This document shows, in pieces, positions 5,919 to 12,808 of a stretch of DNA of 15,667 nucleotides. The stretch's first letter is position 1. Every line of letters starts with the position of its first letter. A program made the translations under genes and the position numbers. Origin of the DNA: Undivivens sp041652635 (GTDB taxonomy: Bacteria > Omnitrophota > Gorgyraeia > Gygaellales > Profunditerraquicolaceae). The stretch lies in NCBI GenBank assembly GCA_041652635.1, contig JBAZGW010000030.1:1-15667 (forward strand), given 5' to 3'. Below the pieces are notes generated by a model. That model was not told where the DNA came from. It did no database searches and saw only the letters and a program-made list of their open reading frames with translations.

Positions 5919-7190
5919 ATGAGAATCATGGACGACAAACATCCTCCGCACAAATTCAACGAAGCGCTTAAGATAGCCGATATCCGCCTTTTCATCGCCG
6001 CGATCGGCTCTTTCTCACTGGCCAGCCGGGCCCTGACGGTAGTCATCGGATTCCAGATATACAAGATCACGCACTCGCCCCTGGCCCTGGGCTGGCTGGG
6101 TTTGATCGAAGCCATCCCGGCGATCGGCATCGCCCCTTTCGGAGGGTATGTCGCCGACCATTTCAGCCGAAAGAAAATACTGATCATCACCCGCGCGGCT
6201 TCCTTCATCTGCAGTTTGATAATGTTCGCGCTTTCTCTGCAAAACGGAAAAGAAAACCTGCCCGGGCTTTACGCGGCGATCTTCCTGGCAGGAGTGGCGC
6301 GCGGTTTTGCCGATCCCGCGAACACCGCGTTCGAAGCCCAGGTAGTTCCCAAACGGCTTACCGTCAACGCTTCTTCCTGGATCAGCAGCACCTGGATAGC
6401 CTGCTCAGTGGCCGGCCCGGCCGCGATAGGGTTCATTTTCGATGCCCGGGGCGCGGCAATATCGTATTTATCGATCACCGCGGTTTTTATCCTTTCCCTG
6501 CTCTGCACGATGGCGATTACCCCCAAACATCAACCGCTGCCTAAAAAAAGGGAACCGGTCTTAAAAAGCATCGGCATCGGCTGGCGCTTTGTCCTACGCA
6601 GCCGGATACTTTTCCCCTCAATGGCTTTGGACCTTTTCGCTGTCTTTTTCGGCGGGGCGATAGCGCTTCTGCCGGTCTACGCGGAAGACATCCTGCGAGT
6701 GGGCGCCAAAGGGCTGGGATTGCTCAATGCCGCGCCCTCTTTAGGCGCGATGCTGATCACTCTGGCGGCCACGCACCGTCCGCCGATCGCCCGCGCCGGC
6801 AAGAACCTTCTGCTGGCGGTCTTCGGCTTCGGGATAAGTATCCTGGTTTTCGCTTTCTCTAAGAACTTCTGGCTTTCGATGACGGCGCTCTTCTTCAGCG
6901 GCGTATTTGACGGGATCAATATGGTCATCCGGCGCTCGATCATCAGGCTGCTCTCTCCGGATGAGTTGCGCGGCAGGATCGCGGCCGTGAACTGGATATT
7001 CATCTGCGCTTCCAATGAACTGGGCGCGTTCGAAAGCGGCATGGGCGCGGCGCTGATCGGCACCGTCCCCTGCGTAGCTCTCGGCGGTGTTGCCACCCTG
7101 GCCATCGTCGGCATAACCGCCGCCTTCGCCGGAAAACTGCGCGGCCTGCGTTTCGACATCCACACTATGGAGCAGCATCCGGAGCAATAA
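5919..7190 (+). CDS. MFS transporter of the EntS / MFS_3 type
   Basis: It is an inner-membrane major facilitator protein of 423 residues with about twelve hydrophobic segments, starting near IRLFIAAIGSFSLASRALTV. The MFS motif-A-like loop GGYVADHFSRKK is at 75-86, VARGFADPANTAFEAQVVP lies in the next membrane region, and RIAAVNWIFICASNELGAFESG near the C-terminus is typical of the enterobactin-exporter (EntS) subfamily. Export of a siderophore or other small molecule is the family's usual role; the substrate is not shown here. Starts are possible at 5919 or 5928; an in-frame TGA directly precedes 5919 and neither has a good ribosome-binding site. The leader is repeat DNA up to 14 bases before the ATG. 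It is a single gene, convergent with the DUF2156 gene. Confidence 0.88.
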   Translation: MRIMDDKHPPHKFNEALKIADIRLFIAAIGSFSLASRALTVVIGFQIYKITHSPLALGWLGLIEAIPAIGIAPFGGYVADHFSRKKILIITRAASFICSLIMFALSLQNGKENLPGLYAAIFLAGVARGFADPANTAFEAQVVPKRLTVNASSWISSTWIACSVAGPAAIGFIFDARGAAISYLSITAVFILSLLCTMAITPKHQPLPKKREPVLKSIGIGWRFVLRSRILFPSMALDLFAVFFGGAIALLPVYAEDILRVGAKGLGLLNAAPSLGAMLITLAATHRPPIARAGKNLLLAVFGFGISILVFAFSKNFWLSMTALFFSGVFDGINMVIRRSIIRLLSPDELRGRIAAVNWIFICASNELGAFESGMGAALIGTVPCVALGGVATLAIVGITAAFAGKLRGLRFDIHTMEQHPEQ

Positions 7191-7207
7191 AAAACTGAAG
7201 GATGATG

Positions 7208-7277
7208 GACGAAGCACGAGGCACGACAAACTTAAAAATCTCTTCTCTTATATTTTTAGCGTCCTTCATGCTTCGTC
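7208..7277. repeat. Inverted pair of degenerate GAAGCACGA repeats between convergent genes
   Basis: GACGAAGCACGAGGCACG (7208-7225) and the reverse complement of 7260-7277 agree at 15 of 18 positions, separated by 34 bases. Transcripts from either side could fold here, so it may act as a shared end-of-transcript hairpin for the MFS and DUF2156 genes, although there is no clear U-tract. The right arm is part of the DUF2156 coding region. Confidence 0.55.
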
Positions 7278-8167
7278 TCTCTTCCCTCTTTCAGAGTGAC
7301 GGTATATTTCCTGATCATGGCGCAGGGATGGTAGGAAAGTTTGGATTTCCGCAGGCCGGGGATCCCCAGGTCCTGTTCCATATTCACATAGCGGAACCGT
7401 CCGGCTTCATCCTTCAAGAATTCCTGCAGCATAACCTGATACAGGCCGGTCATTTCCGGGTCGGCCTTTAAAACGTGGATCACTAAAGTATCCGGATTTA
7501 ATTCCTGCCCTATGGCAATGGCGCAGATCTTTCCCCCGACCAGGATTGCCCCGGCCGACAGGCCGAAAGAAGAAAAGTTTTTCACCATCTCGCGCACCGC
7601 CTGCCGCTCACTATTCAAACCTTCCACTCCGTCGCAATTACGGATAATGCACCAGGCATCCTCGAATTCCCGGCAAAGCGCGGCATTGCTTTCTTCGATA
7701 CGCAGGTATTGATAATTATGCTCGTTCCGGAACCGCCGGACCAAGTTCCTTTTACCGTCGTATTTCCTACCCGGGAAAATGGTCAAGTCGGCAACATTGT
7801 ATAGATAATCGGCGCTGTCCGGGTCCGCCTCCGCCGAAAAACGCGGCTCATTCCCGAACAACGCTTTAATTTCTTCCGGGACGCGGAAGAAAACCCCGCC
7901 GTTATCCGCGAGCACCCGCTCGATAACGGCTTTATGCCCGCCTAAACCGATAGGCGCGAAAAACCGCCGTCCTTCCGCGCTTTCCGAACGGCAAAGCAAC
8001 AAACCGTCGCAATCGCAAATTTGCAGATTATAGGCTGAACGCCAGGAATAAAGATTGGTGAAAGTGAACTCTGATATTTGCGGCGGCTGAAGAGAAAAAG
8101 CGGCTTTAAACCTCTCCAGATCGCTCAATTCCAAAGGCCGGAATTCCGGATAAAACTGGATCGGCAT
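7256..8167 (-). CDS. DUF2156 protein (lysylphosphatidylglycerol-synthase C-terminal-like)
   Basis: The 303-residue soluble protein matches the DUF2156 family, two GNAT-like acyltransferase folds related to the aminoacyl-transfer domain of MprF. Supporting stretches are FTNLYSWRSAYNLQI near the N-terminus, YLYNVADLTIFPGRKYDGKRNLVRRF in the middle, and YVNMEQDLGIPGLRKSKLSYHPCAMIRKYTV near the end. It lacks the membrane part of MprF, so transfer of an acyl or aminoacyl group to a soluble or peripheral substrate is inferred only from family. ACGGAG lies six bases before the ATG. The last residues (KHEGR and the stop) are encoded by the intergenic repeat family, so the original C-terminus was probably altered. 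Confidence 0.85.
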   Translation of the reverse strand: MPIQFYPEFRPLELSDLERFKAAFSLQPPQISEFTFTNLYSWRSAYNLQICDCDGLLLCRSESAEGRRFFAPIGLGGHKAVIERVLADNGGVFFRVPEEIKALFGNEPRFSAEADPDSADYLYNVADLTIFPGRKYDGKRNLVRRFRNEHNYQYLRIEESNAALCREFEDAWCIIRNCDGVEGLNSERQAVREMVKNFSSFGLSAGAILVGGKICAIAIGQELNPDTLVIHVLKADPEMTGLYQVMLQEFLKDEAGRFRYVNMEQDLGIPGLRKSKLSYHPCAMIRKYTVTLKEGRETKHEGR

Positions 8168-8190
8168 ATACGCTCCGTATATAAGAACCG

Positions 8191-8341
8191 AAGGATGGGG
8201 GATGAAGCACGAAGGACGCTCAAAACGTAAGAGAACAGATTAATTTGTCGGATTGATAGCCTTCGAGCAATGACGCTGATTGAAGATTAAATATCTTCTT
8301 CCCAGAATTTTTCATGCTTCGTGCCTCATGCTTCGTCCTTC
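8191..8341. repeat. Second inverted pair of GAAGCACGA-type repeats
   Basis: GATGAAGCACGAAGGACG (8201-8218) is plus-oriented, and the stretch 8311-8341 reads, on the minus strand, GAAGGACGAAGCATGAGGC and onwards, i.e. the same degenerate family inverted. Between them lies GAGCAATGACG (8269-8279), like one end of the GTCATTGC repeat. This accounts for most of the gap between znuB and the DUF2156 gene; no gene is seen in it. Confidence 0.55.
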
Positions 8342-8364
8342 TTAACTACGCCCATAGACTGTTT

Positions 8365-9219
8365 CTATCTATTCCTCACGGCGCCGGCCAGCGCCGACAC
8401 CGCGTAACAGGCGGCGGCGAACAACACGATCGTCGCTCCCGACGCGGTCCCCCAATAGTATGAAGCTATTAAACCGCCGACACCGGAAAACAGGCTGATG
8501 ATCACCGCCCACCACGTGTAAGCGGACATATTGCGCGCAATGTTCCTGGCCGCCGCCGCCGGCAGAACCAGCAGTGAATTAATGATCAAAATCCCCGCCA
8601 GCTTGATCGAAAGTATGACCACCAGCGCCAGAAGCACCGTAAAGCTTGTCTCTACCCAGAAGGTGTTCACCTTACGGCTGCGCGCCAATGACTGGCTGAC
8701 GCTCGTAAAGATCATCGCGTTCCCGACTATGACCCAGTAAAGACCGACGGCAGCGGCTATCGCGAAAAACCAGCCTATTTGCTGCGGGGTAACGGTGAGG
8801 ATATCGCCGATCAGGTAACTTGTATATTTTACAAATCCCCCCTGTCTGCTTAAAATGACAATACCCAGGGCCACAATAAAAGCGAATAGAACGCCCAGGA
8901 CGGTATCCATGGAAGCCCTGGTCAGGTTCTTCAACAGGTTGATGCCCACGGAAAGCACTACTGCCAGGACCAGCATAGGCAATACCGGATCCTGGAACCC
9001 CAGCAACACTCCGAGGGCGATCCCGGTAAGCGCGGAATGACCTAAAACATCCGTAAAAAAGACCATACGGTTACTGACCACCATCGTTCCCAACAAGGCA
9101 AACAAGGGGGTGACCAGCAGTACCGCCAACAGGGCGTTCTTCATAAAAACATAATGCGCCCAATCTAACGGAAGCATACTTATCAGCTTATACCAGGCCT
9201 CAATGACCGCCATGCGCAT
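8365..9219 (-). CDS. znuB: Zinc/manganese ABC importer, membrane permease
   Basis: The 284-residue integral membrane protein is of the ABC-3 (ZnuB/MntB) family, forming the channel of a metal importer. It has about eight to nine hydrophobic segments. VFFTDVLGHSALTGIALGVLLG (about 53-74) and KLAGILIINSLLVLPAAAARNIARN are the family signatures; the latter region contacts the ATPase. Start ATG 9219 lies inside the last codons of znuC (20-base overlap); a second ATG at 9213 is possible. It is the last gene of the znuA-znuC-znuB operon. Zn versus Mn cannot be decided from the permease alone. Confidence 0.92.
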   Translation of the reverse strand: MRMAVIEAWYKLISMLPLDWAHYVFMKNALLAVLLVTPLFALLGTMVVSNRMVFFTDVLGHSALTGIALGVLLGFQDPVLPMLVLAVVLSVGINLLKNLTRASMDTVLGVLFAFIVALGIVILSRQGGFVKYTSYLIGDILTVTPQQIGWFFAIAAAVGLYWVIVGNAMIFTSVSQSLARSRKVNTFWVETSFTVLLALVVILSIKLAGILIINSLLVLPAAAARNIARNMSAYTWWAVIISLFSGVGGLIASYYWGTASGATIVLFAAACYAVSALAGAVRNR

Positions 9220-9985
9220 CCTTCCCGTTCGCTATAGAATTCGGCAGGCAGGAGATATTCCACAGGGCCGGGCCGAACGCCTCCAGCAACTTTTCATCTG
9301 AAAGAACGTCTTTGGGATCTCCTTCGGCGATCACGCAGCGGTTAAGCAGGATTATCCTGTCCACATAGGAAGAAATGCCCGCCAGGTCGTGCGTTACCAA
9401 TACCACCGATATATCGTGGGTCTGCCGCAGGTCGCGGACGATCCGGTAAAAAAGCGCCAACCCCTTTACATCCACGCCGCTGCCCGGCTCATCCAGCAGC
9501 AGCAGATCGGGAGCGGGAGTCATGGCGATAGCCAACAGCACGCGCTGTAATTCCCCTCCGGAGAGATCGCCGATCTTTCTTTTCAACAGATGTTCGGCGG
9601 CGAACAACGACAGGACTTTCCCGACCTTAACGGACATATCTTTATTTATCCCCGCCCAGACCGGCCTGCGGCTTATCGCCGAGGCCACCAGATCGGAGAC
9701 GCTGATCGGCGCGCCTTTATCCAATTGCAGCTTCTGGGGAACATAACCGATTTTTGGGGACTGGGAAGGGCTGCCTCCGACGCGAAAAGTTATTCTCCCC
9801 TGGAAAGCGATCTCTCCCAGGATGGTGCGCAACAAGGTGGTTTTACCGGCGCCGTTGGGACCGACCACGCCGATGACCTCGCCACAGTTCACGTGCAGAT
9901 TGACCCCGGAGAGTATGACATTCCTGCCTGATCTCACCGTCAGATTCTCTATTTTCGTGCAACAATGTTCGCAGCTATTACGCAA
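9200..9985 (-). CDS. znuC: Zinc/manganese ABC importer, ATP-binding protein
   Basis: The cytoplasmic ATPase of the importer, 261 residues. It shows Walker A GPNGAGKTT (42-50), the Q-loop YVPQ (81-84), the ABC signature LSGGE (141-145), Walker B LLLLDEP (161-167) and the switch histidine in VTHD (H199). The start is a TTG at 9985 supported by AAGGGAG five bases upstream; no ATG fits. The N-terminus contains CEHCC and the C-terminus ends HGGH, additional possible metal-binding residues at both ends that are not required for the ATPase fold. It follows znuA by 38 bases and overlaps znuB. Confidence 0.93.
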   Translation of the reverse strand: MRNSCEHCCTKIENLTVRSGRNVILSGVNLHVNCGEVIGVVGPNGAGKTTLLRTILGEIAFQGRITFRVGGSPSQSPKIGYVPQKLQLDKGAPISVSDLVASAISRRPVWAGINKDMSVKVGKVLSLFAAEHLLKRKIGDLSGGELQRVLLAIAMTPAPDLLLLDEPGSGVDVKGLALFYRIVRDLRQTHDISVVLVTHDLAGISSYVDRIILLNRCVIAEGDPKDVLSDEKLLEAFGPALWNISCLPNSIANGKDAHGGH

Positions 9986-10023
9986 AACCGCTCCCTTTTA
10001 AGAAACCGAAGCCCCTCTTGCCA

Positions 10024-10914
10024 CTATTTGCCGAAAGCCTTCTTTAAAACGTCCAGGTTCTTCTCCATGATCTTAATATAGGCGTCATTCTCGTCCGGAC
10101 CGCTGACAGCCGGATCAAGCACATAAACCTCGAGGCCTGTTTCTTGGGCGATCACGCCCGCTGCCGCCGAAGGATACTGCGGTTCGCTGAACAAAACACA
10201 GGTATTCCTTCCGGAATTTCTTATCAATTCCACCGTATCGGCCAGTTCTTTAGCGCTCGGTTCGCTGCCGGGTTCCCGTTCCACCACGGCCGCGATCTTC
10301 AGGCCGAATTCTGCGGCGAAATACGGGAAGGCTTCGTGAAATGTGATAATATTCCTGCCTCTATAAGCCGCGAGTTCGGTGTGCATCTTTTCGCGCAATG
10401 CTTCAAGCTTAATCACATAATTATCCGTATTCTTTTCGTAAAGTCCTTTATGCGCGGGGTCGATCTTCCCCATGGCCGCGCCCAGATTCTTCACCTGCGC
10501 GATAACAGCGGAGACGCTCACCCAGACATGCGGATTATCTTCTTGCCCGCTTTTTATCAAAGGTATCCCTTCGGACAAATTGACTATGTTTAGTTCCGGA
10601 TGCTGCGCCGTAACGCTCTCCAGGAAAGACTCCATACCAGCTCCGTTGACGGCCAGCACCTTCGCGTCGGAAAGCTTTTTCATATCCGCCGGGGTAAGCG
10701 CGTAATCATGCAGACATCCGGTAAAAGGAGGCGTAAGATTCTCCACGAAAACGCCCGGCACGTTCTTGGCCACGTTCCTGGTCATGATATACATCGGATA
10801 AAAAGAGGCGACGATCTTTATCTCTTTTTGCGCGGCAACCGCGCCGCGCGCGAACAAAGATAGAAACAACGCCAACACTACCGCCGCAACCACCGACCGT
10901 TTATAGTTAATCAT
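10024..10914 (-). CDS. znuA: Zinc/manganese ABC importer, periplasmic binding protein
   Basis: The cluster A-I metal-binding protein captures the metal in the periplasm and hands it to ZnuB. Start ATG 10914 (296 residues) is preferred over an upstream GTG because GAAAGGAG sits four bases before it and the signal peptide follows at once (MINYKRS, hydrophobic core, AVAA near residue 28). Candidate metal ligands are His69 (GCLHDYALTP), His129 (NPHVW) and His193 (TFHEAF), plus an acidic residue near the end (VLDPAVSG). The His/Asp-rich loop found in many ZnuA proteins is absent. It is the first gene of the operon; the region upstream is full of repeats, and no promoter or metal box could be assigned with confidence. 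Confidence 0.92.
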   Translation of the reverse strand: MINYKRSVVAAVVLALFLSLFARGAVAAQKEIKIVASFYPMYIMTRNVAKNVPGVFVENLTPPFTGCLHDYALTPADMKKLSDAKVLAVNGAGMESFLESVTAQHPELNIVNLSEGIPLIKSGQEDNPHVWVSVSAVIAQVKNLGAAMGKIDPAHKGLYEKNTDNYVIKLEALREKMHTELAAYRGRNIITFHEAFPYFAAEFGLKIAAVVEREPGSEPSAKELADTVELIRNSGRNTCVLFSEPQYPSAAAGVIAQETGLEVYVLDPAVSGPDENDAYIKIMEKNLDVLKKAFGK

Positions 10915-10975
10915 CTTTCTCCTTTCAGAAGACGCCGGATTCACGAAACAATATTTTTAATGAATACTCCCAGGA

Positions 10976-11033
10976 CTAATCCTTCGGCAAAGTTTATCCT
11001 GAGCGGATTAGACTTTTAGAACCTGTCGAAGGA
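10976..11033. repeat. Hairpin repeat in the znuA upstream region
   Basis: TCCTTCGGCA (10980-10989) and TGTCGAAGGA (11024-11033) pair at nine of ten positions, and CTAATCC (10976-10982) pairs perfectly with GGATTAG (11005-11011), so two alternative hairpins are possible. ATCCTGAGCG inside resembles the interior of the MITE-like element at 5625-5748. Confidence 0.5.
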
Positions 11034-11160
11034 CGGGGTTTCTTTCCTGAATTATTACCCGCCGTAAAATACCGGCAACGGCTATGGTAACGCAGCCCGT
11101 ATCGGCATTGGGTCACGGTAACGTTTTAAAGCCGTAACCGCTTGACAATAGACGAAACGT

Positions 11161-11272
11161 CCGCCATTAAAGCATTGGCGAGACTTTGCCGCCACTAGTG
11201 CGTTGGCGAGGTTAATCCCGCCACAAAGATTGGCGAGGCTGCGCCCGCCACTGATGCGTTGGCGGACTTCGC
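11161..11272. repeat. Tandem array of four 27-29-base hairpin units
   Basis: Units start at 11161, 11189, 11218 and 11245, each opening with CCGCCA and containing TTGGCG (or TGGCG) 7-9 bases later, so each can form a small stem CGCCA/TGGCG. The spacing of 28, 29 and 27 bases is regular, but the loops and tails differ, as expected of an ageing tandem duplication. Confidence 0.7.
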
Positions 11273-11347
11273 TTTGCGCGTTCATCCAGAAACTTCTATA
11301 TCCCACATTCAAAGCATTCGAGAATTCTGCGCTCCGATTAAAATTGA

Positions 11348-11384
11348 ATTGCTTCGTCGGCCTATTGGCCTGCCCGTAATGACG
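11348..11384. repeat. GTCATTGC-family repeat, right half only
   Basis: ATTGCTTCGTCGGCCTATTG and following bases match the right half of the element at 5778-5859 at 23 of 24 positions, then diverge slightly to GTAATGACG. The left half is missing, so this is a truncated copy. Confidence 0.65.
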
Positions 11385-11472
11385 TTTACGGACGTCCTTC
11401 ACCCCTCGTCTTTTGTGCCTCGTCCGTGCGGAGAATTGAGTATTGTGTCCCCGGAACTCCGCGGTAACTTAT

Positions 11473-11503
11473 CGTCCTTCGTGCTTCATGCCTCGTCCTT
11501 CGT
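11473..11503 (-). repeat. Degenerate GAAGCACGAAGGAC repeat block
   Basis: The minus strand contains ATGAAGCACGAAGGACG (11489-11473), identical over 17 bases to 8202-8218, followed by further related words. A related block lies at 11389-11424. These belong to the same family as the repeats flanking the DUF2156 gene. Confidence 0.6.
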
Positions 11504-11534
11504 TGTTCCAGAACCCAACACCCAGAACCCGTAT

Positions 11535-11951
11535 TTATCTGCATTCCGAGCACAATCCTTCTATATGCAACGAATGGTGCTGGACCTTACCGTTCAGTTC
11601 TTTTTCTATGAATTGAGCTATCTCACGAAAGTTGCAGAATTCCACTTCTTCCACTTTATTGCATCTTCTACAAATGAAATGATGATGGTCTGTCCGGGGT
11701 TTCCTGCACAGGCTGTAATAAAGCCGGCGGTTATGATGCTCGATCTTTACCAGAATACCGGCACTTTCCATTTCTTCCAGGATACGGTAAACCGAAGGCA
11801 GCCCCACTTTGAGGAACATCTTCCCGAGCATCCCTTTTATATCAGAAGGCCCGAGATAACGTTTCTCTCTCAGAAAAAGCCCGATCACCGCTTTTCTGCG
11901 GGGGGTTATCTTGAAATGGTGGCCTTTGAGCGCCGCCAGATAGTCTTCCAT
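11535..11951 (-). CDS. Fur-family metal-responsive repressor (probably Zur)
   Basis: The 138-residue protein is a Fur-superfamily DNA-binding repressor. The winged-helix part includes KITPRRKAVIGLFL (14-27) and the recognition-helix region LPSVYRILEEMESAGI (51-66). The dimerisation/metal part has HHHFICRRC (89-97) and a second CSEC (134-137); the two CxxC pairs form the structural zinc site. Neighbouring znuACB suggests zinc sensing (Zur), but Fur and PerR are not excluded by sequence. GGAG five bases before the ATG is the ribosome-binding site. Its predicted promoter, 300 bases upstream, overlaps a perfect Fur-box-like palindrome, pointing to autoregulation. Confidence 0.92.
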   Translation of the reverse strand: MEDYLAALKGHHFKITPRRKAVIGLFLREKRYLGPSDIKGMLGKMFLKVGLPSVYRILEEMESAGILVKIEHHNRRLYYSLCRKPRTDHHHFICRRCNKVEEVEFCNFREIAQFIEKELNGKVQHHSLHIEGLCSECR

Positions 11952-12044
11952 TTTAACTCCGGCCTATTTTAAGTTAGTAAAATGAAATTGCCGCGCCCGC
12001 CGCTAAAACTTCGGCTGGCACACGATGACGATATAATCCGCATT

Positions 12045-12210
12045 CTATCAGATGAACCCAATTGGGGTCATTCTAAGAAAAATGAAAGATATTACATCGT
12101 CGGAGATTCTTCGGCCATTCGATTCCGCTTATGGTGAGTCTTTTGCCCTGTTCAAGACAGGCCCTACGGCCTCAGAATGACGCAATCGAAACTTTTTTAA
12201 CAGATTGTTA
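12045..12210. mobile_element. MITE-like palindromic element, copy 2 (diverged)
   Basis: It shares with copy 1 (5625-5748) the block CGTCGGAGATTCTTCGGCC, a 22-base identical block (12167-12188), and the right end ACTTTTTTAACAGATTGTTAG against ACTTTTTTAGCAGACTGCTAAG. It has about 50 extra bases in the middle, including a small hairpin (GCCCTGT / ACAGGC). The left end is more degenerate (CTATCAGAT). It sits between the Fur-family gene and its predicted promoter, so it would be transcribed as part of the leader. Confidence 0.65.
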
Positions 12211-12223
12211 GTTACCGCATCTG

Positions 12224-12274
12224 TATAAATAGAAATGATTTCTATTTATAACACAAAACAACGCCATTTGTCAA
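12224..12274 (-). promoter_or_regulatory. Promoter with overlapping Fur-box-like operator
   Basis: On the minus strand TTGACA (12274-12269) is followed after 18 bases by TATAAA (12250-12245), or after 17 by TTATAA. The -10 hexamer is the outer part of a perfect 27-bp palindrome, TATAAATAGAAAT - one base - ATTTCTATTTATA (12224-12250). Its core TAGAAAT-N-ATTTCTA has the 7-1-7 symmetry of Fur-family boxes (compare TGATAAT-N-ATTATCA). Binding would block RNA polymerase. The promoter points at the Fur-family gene. Confidence 0.78.
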
Positions 12275-12342
12275 TGCTGAAATAAGATTGGGGCGGCACA
12301 AAACGGTAAGGAACATTTAAAACGGGGTTGTCGCGGGCAGGC

Positions 12343-12564
12343 TCAACCTTTTGCATCCCGGCGGGTCCAGTAATCGTCTTCCCAGCGTTTCTTTTCTTCT
12401 TCGTGGAGCTTGTTCTCCGGGTTAATTATCTTTTTTTCCACCCGGCGGCGCTTGGCATCATCCTTATTCTTTTTTTCCGACTCCTGATCCTTCGTCCTTT
12501 GCGATACCGAAGAAAGCATAAATATGGCGATAATTATAATTACGATCCACAAAAAGATGGTCAT
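12343..12564 (-). CDS. Small single-pass membrane protein, unknown function
   Basis: The product has 73 residues: one N-terminal hydrophobic helix (about 3-20, IFLWIVIIIIAIFMLSSV), then a very charged tail rich in Lys, Glu and Arg, likely helical or coiled-coil and cytoplasmic. GAGGG lies close before the ATG, and a promoter with perfect TATAAT is about 65 bases upstream, which supports a real gene despite its size. No family is recognised. It is the only gene in its transcript unless read-through reaches the Fur-family gene. Confidence 0.6.
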   Translation of the reverse strand: MTIFLWIVIIIIAIFMLSSVSQRTKDQESEKKNKDDAKRRRVEKKIINPENKLHEEEKKRWEDDYWTRRDAKG

Positions 12565-12624
12565 CTTCCCTCTTAGGCTATTCCTGCCGCGAAACCGCTT
12601 CCGATTTAGAAGTTACTCACTGCA

Positions 12625-12658
12625 ACAGCAATTATACTCTTTTTTGCTGTAAACCCAA
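12625..12658 (-). promoter_or_regulatory. Promoter of the small membrane protein with flanking inverted repeat
   Basis: The minus strand reads TTGGGT (12658-12653), 16 bases, TATAAT (12636-12631). An inverted repeat, ACAGCAA (12625-12631) and TTGCTGT (12644-12650), separated by 12 bases, brackets the -10 element and could be an operator. Confidence 0.5.
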
Positions 12659-12808
12659 ACACTATTAATCCAGAATATCCTATATATATTCTTTCAGAAG
12701 GCATCCTACGCTCAAAAATAGCCTCCCGGCCCTTGAGAGAACTCCAAGCTGATGGTAAACTATAGATGTAGGGAGTAACTAAATGCCGGGCCTGCGAAGG
12801 GGGATGTT

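Larger units (their letters stand above)
10915..11534. other. Repeat-rich gap between znuA and the Fur-family gene
   Basis: No gene is supported over these 620 bases. From left to right they hold the hairpin repeat next to znuA, a short stretch with recurring GGTAACG/CCGTAACCG words (11086-11141), a four-unit tandem array, half of a GTCATTGC repeat, and two blocks of degenerate CTTCGTCCTTC repeats. The apparent open frames here are built from repeats or run antisense to the Fur gene. Confidence 0.6.
11952..12342. other. Leader of the Fur-family gene and flanking gap
   Basis: These 391 bases carry no gene. Next to the regulator there is a 6-6-6 inverted repeat ATTTTA-N6-TAAAAT (11966-11983). 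A MITE-like copy (12045-12210) follows, then the promoter/operator (12224-12274), and finally about 65 bases with no recognised signal up to the small membrane gene. Confidence 0.55.

Noticed and set aside
10024..10944. Longer ZnuA starting at GTG 10944
   Set aside because: The extra ten residues are polar and precede the signal peptide; ATG 10914 has GAAAGGAG directly upstream.
11161..11272. CRISPR array
   Set aside because: Units are directly adjacent with no spacers, the repeats are imperfect, and no cas genes are present.
11082..11402. 106-codon minus-strand open frame across the tandem array
   Set aside because: Repeat-derived; no coding signature or plausible start.
11259..11972. 237-codon plus-strand open frame
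   Set aside because: Its first part is made of intergenic repeats and the rest runs antisense to the well-supported Fur-family gene; it has no recognisable domain.
12328..12576. 82-codon plus-strand open frame with hydrophobic stretch
   Set aside because: Antisense to the small membrane protein, which has the better ribosome-binding site and promoter.
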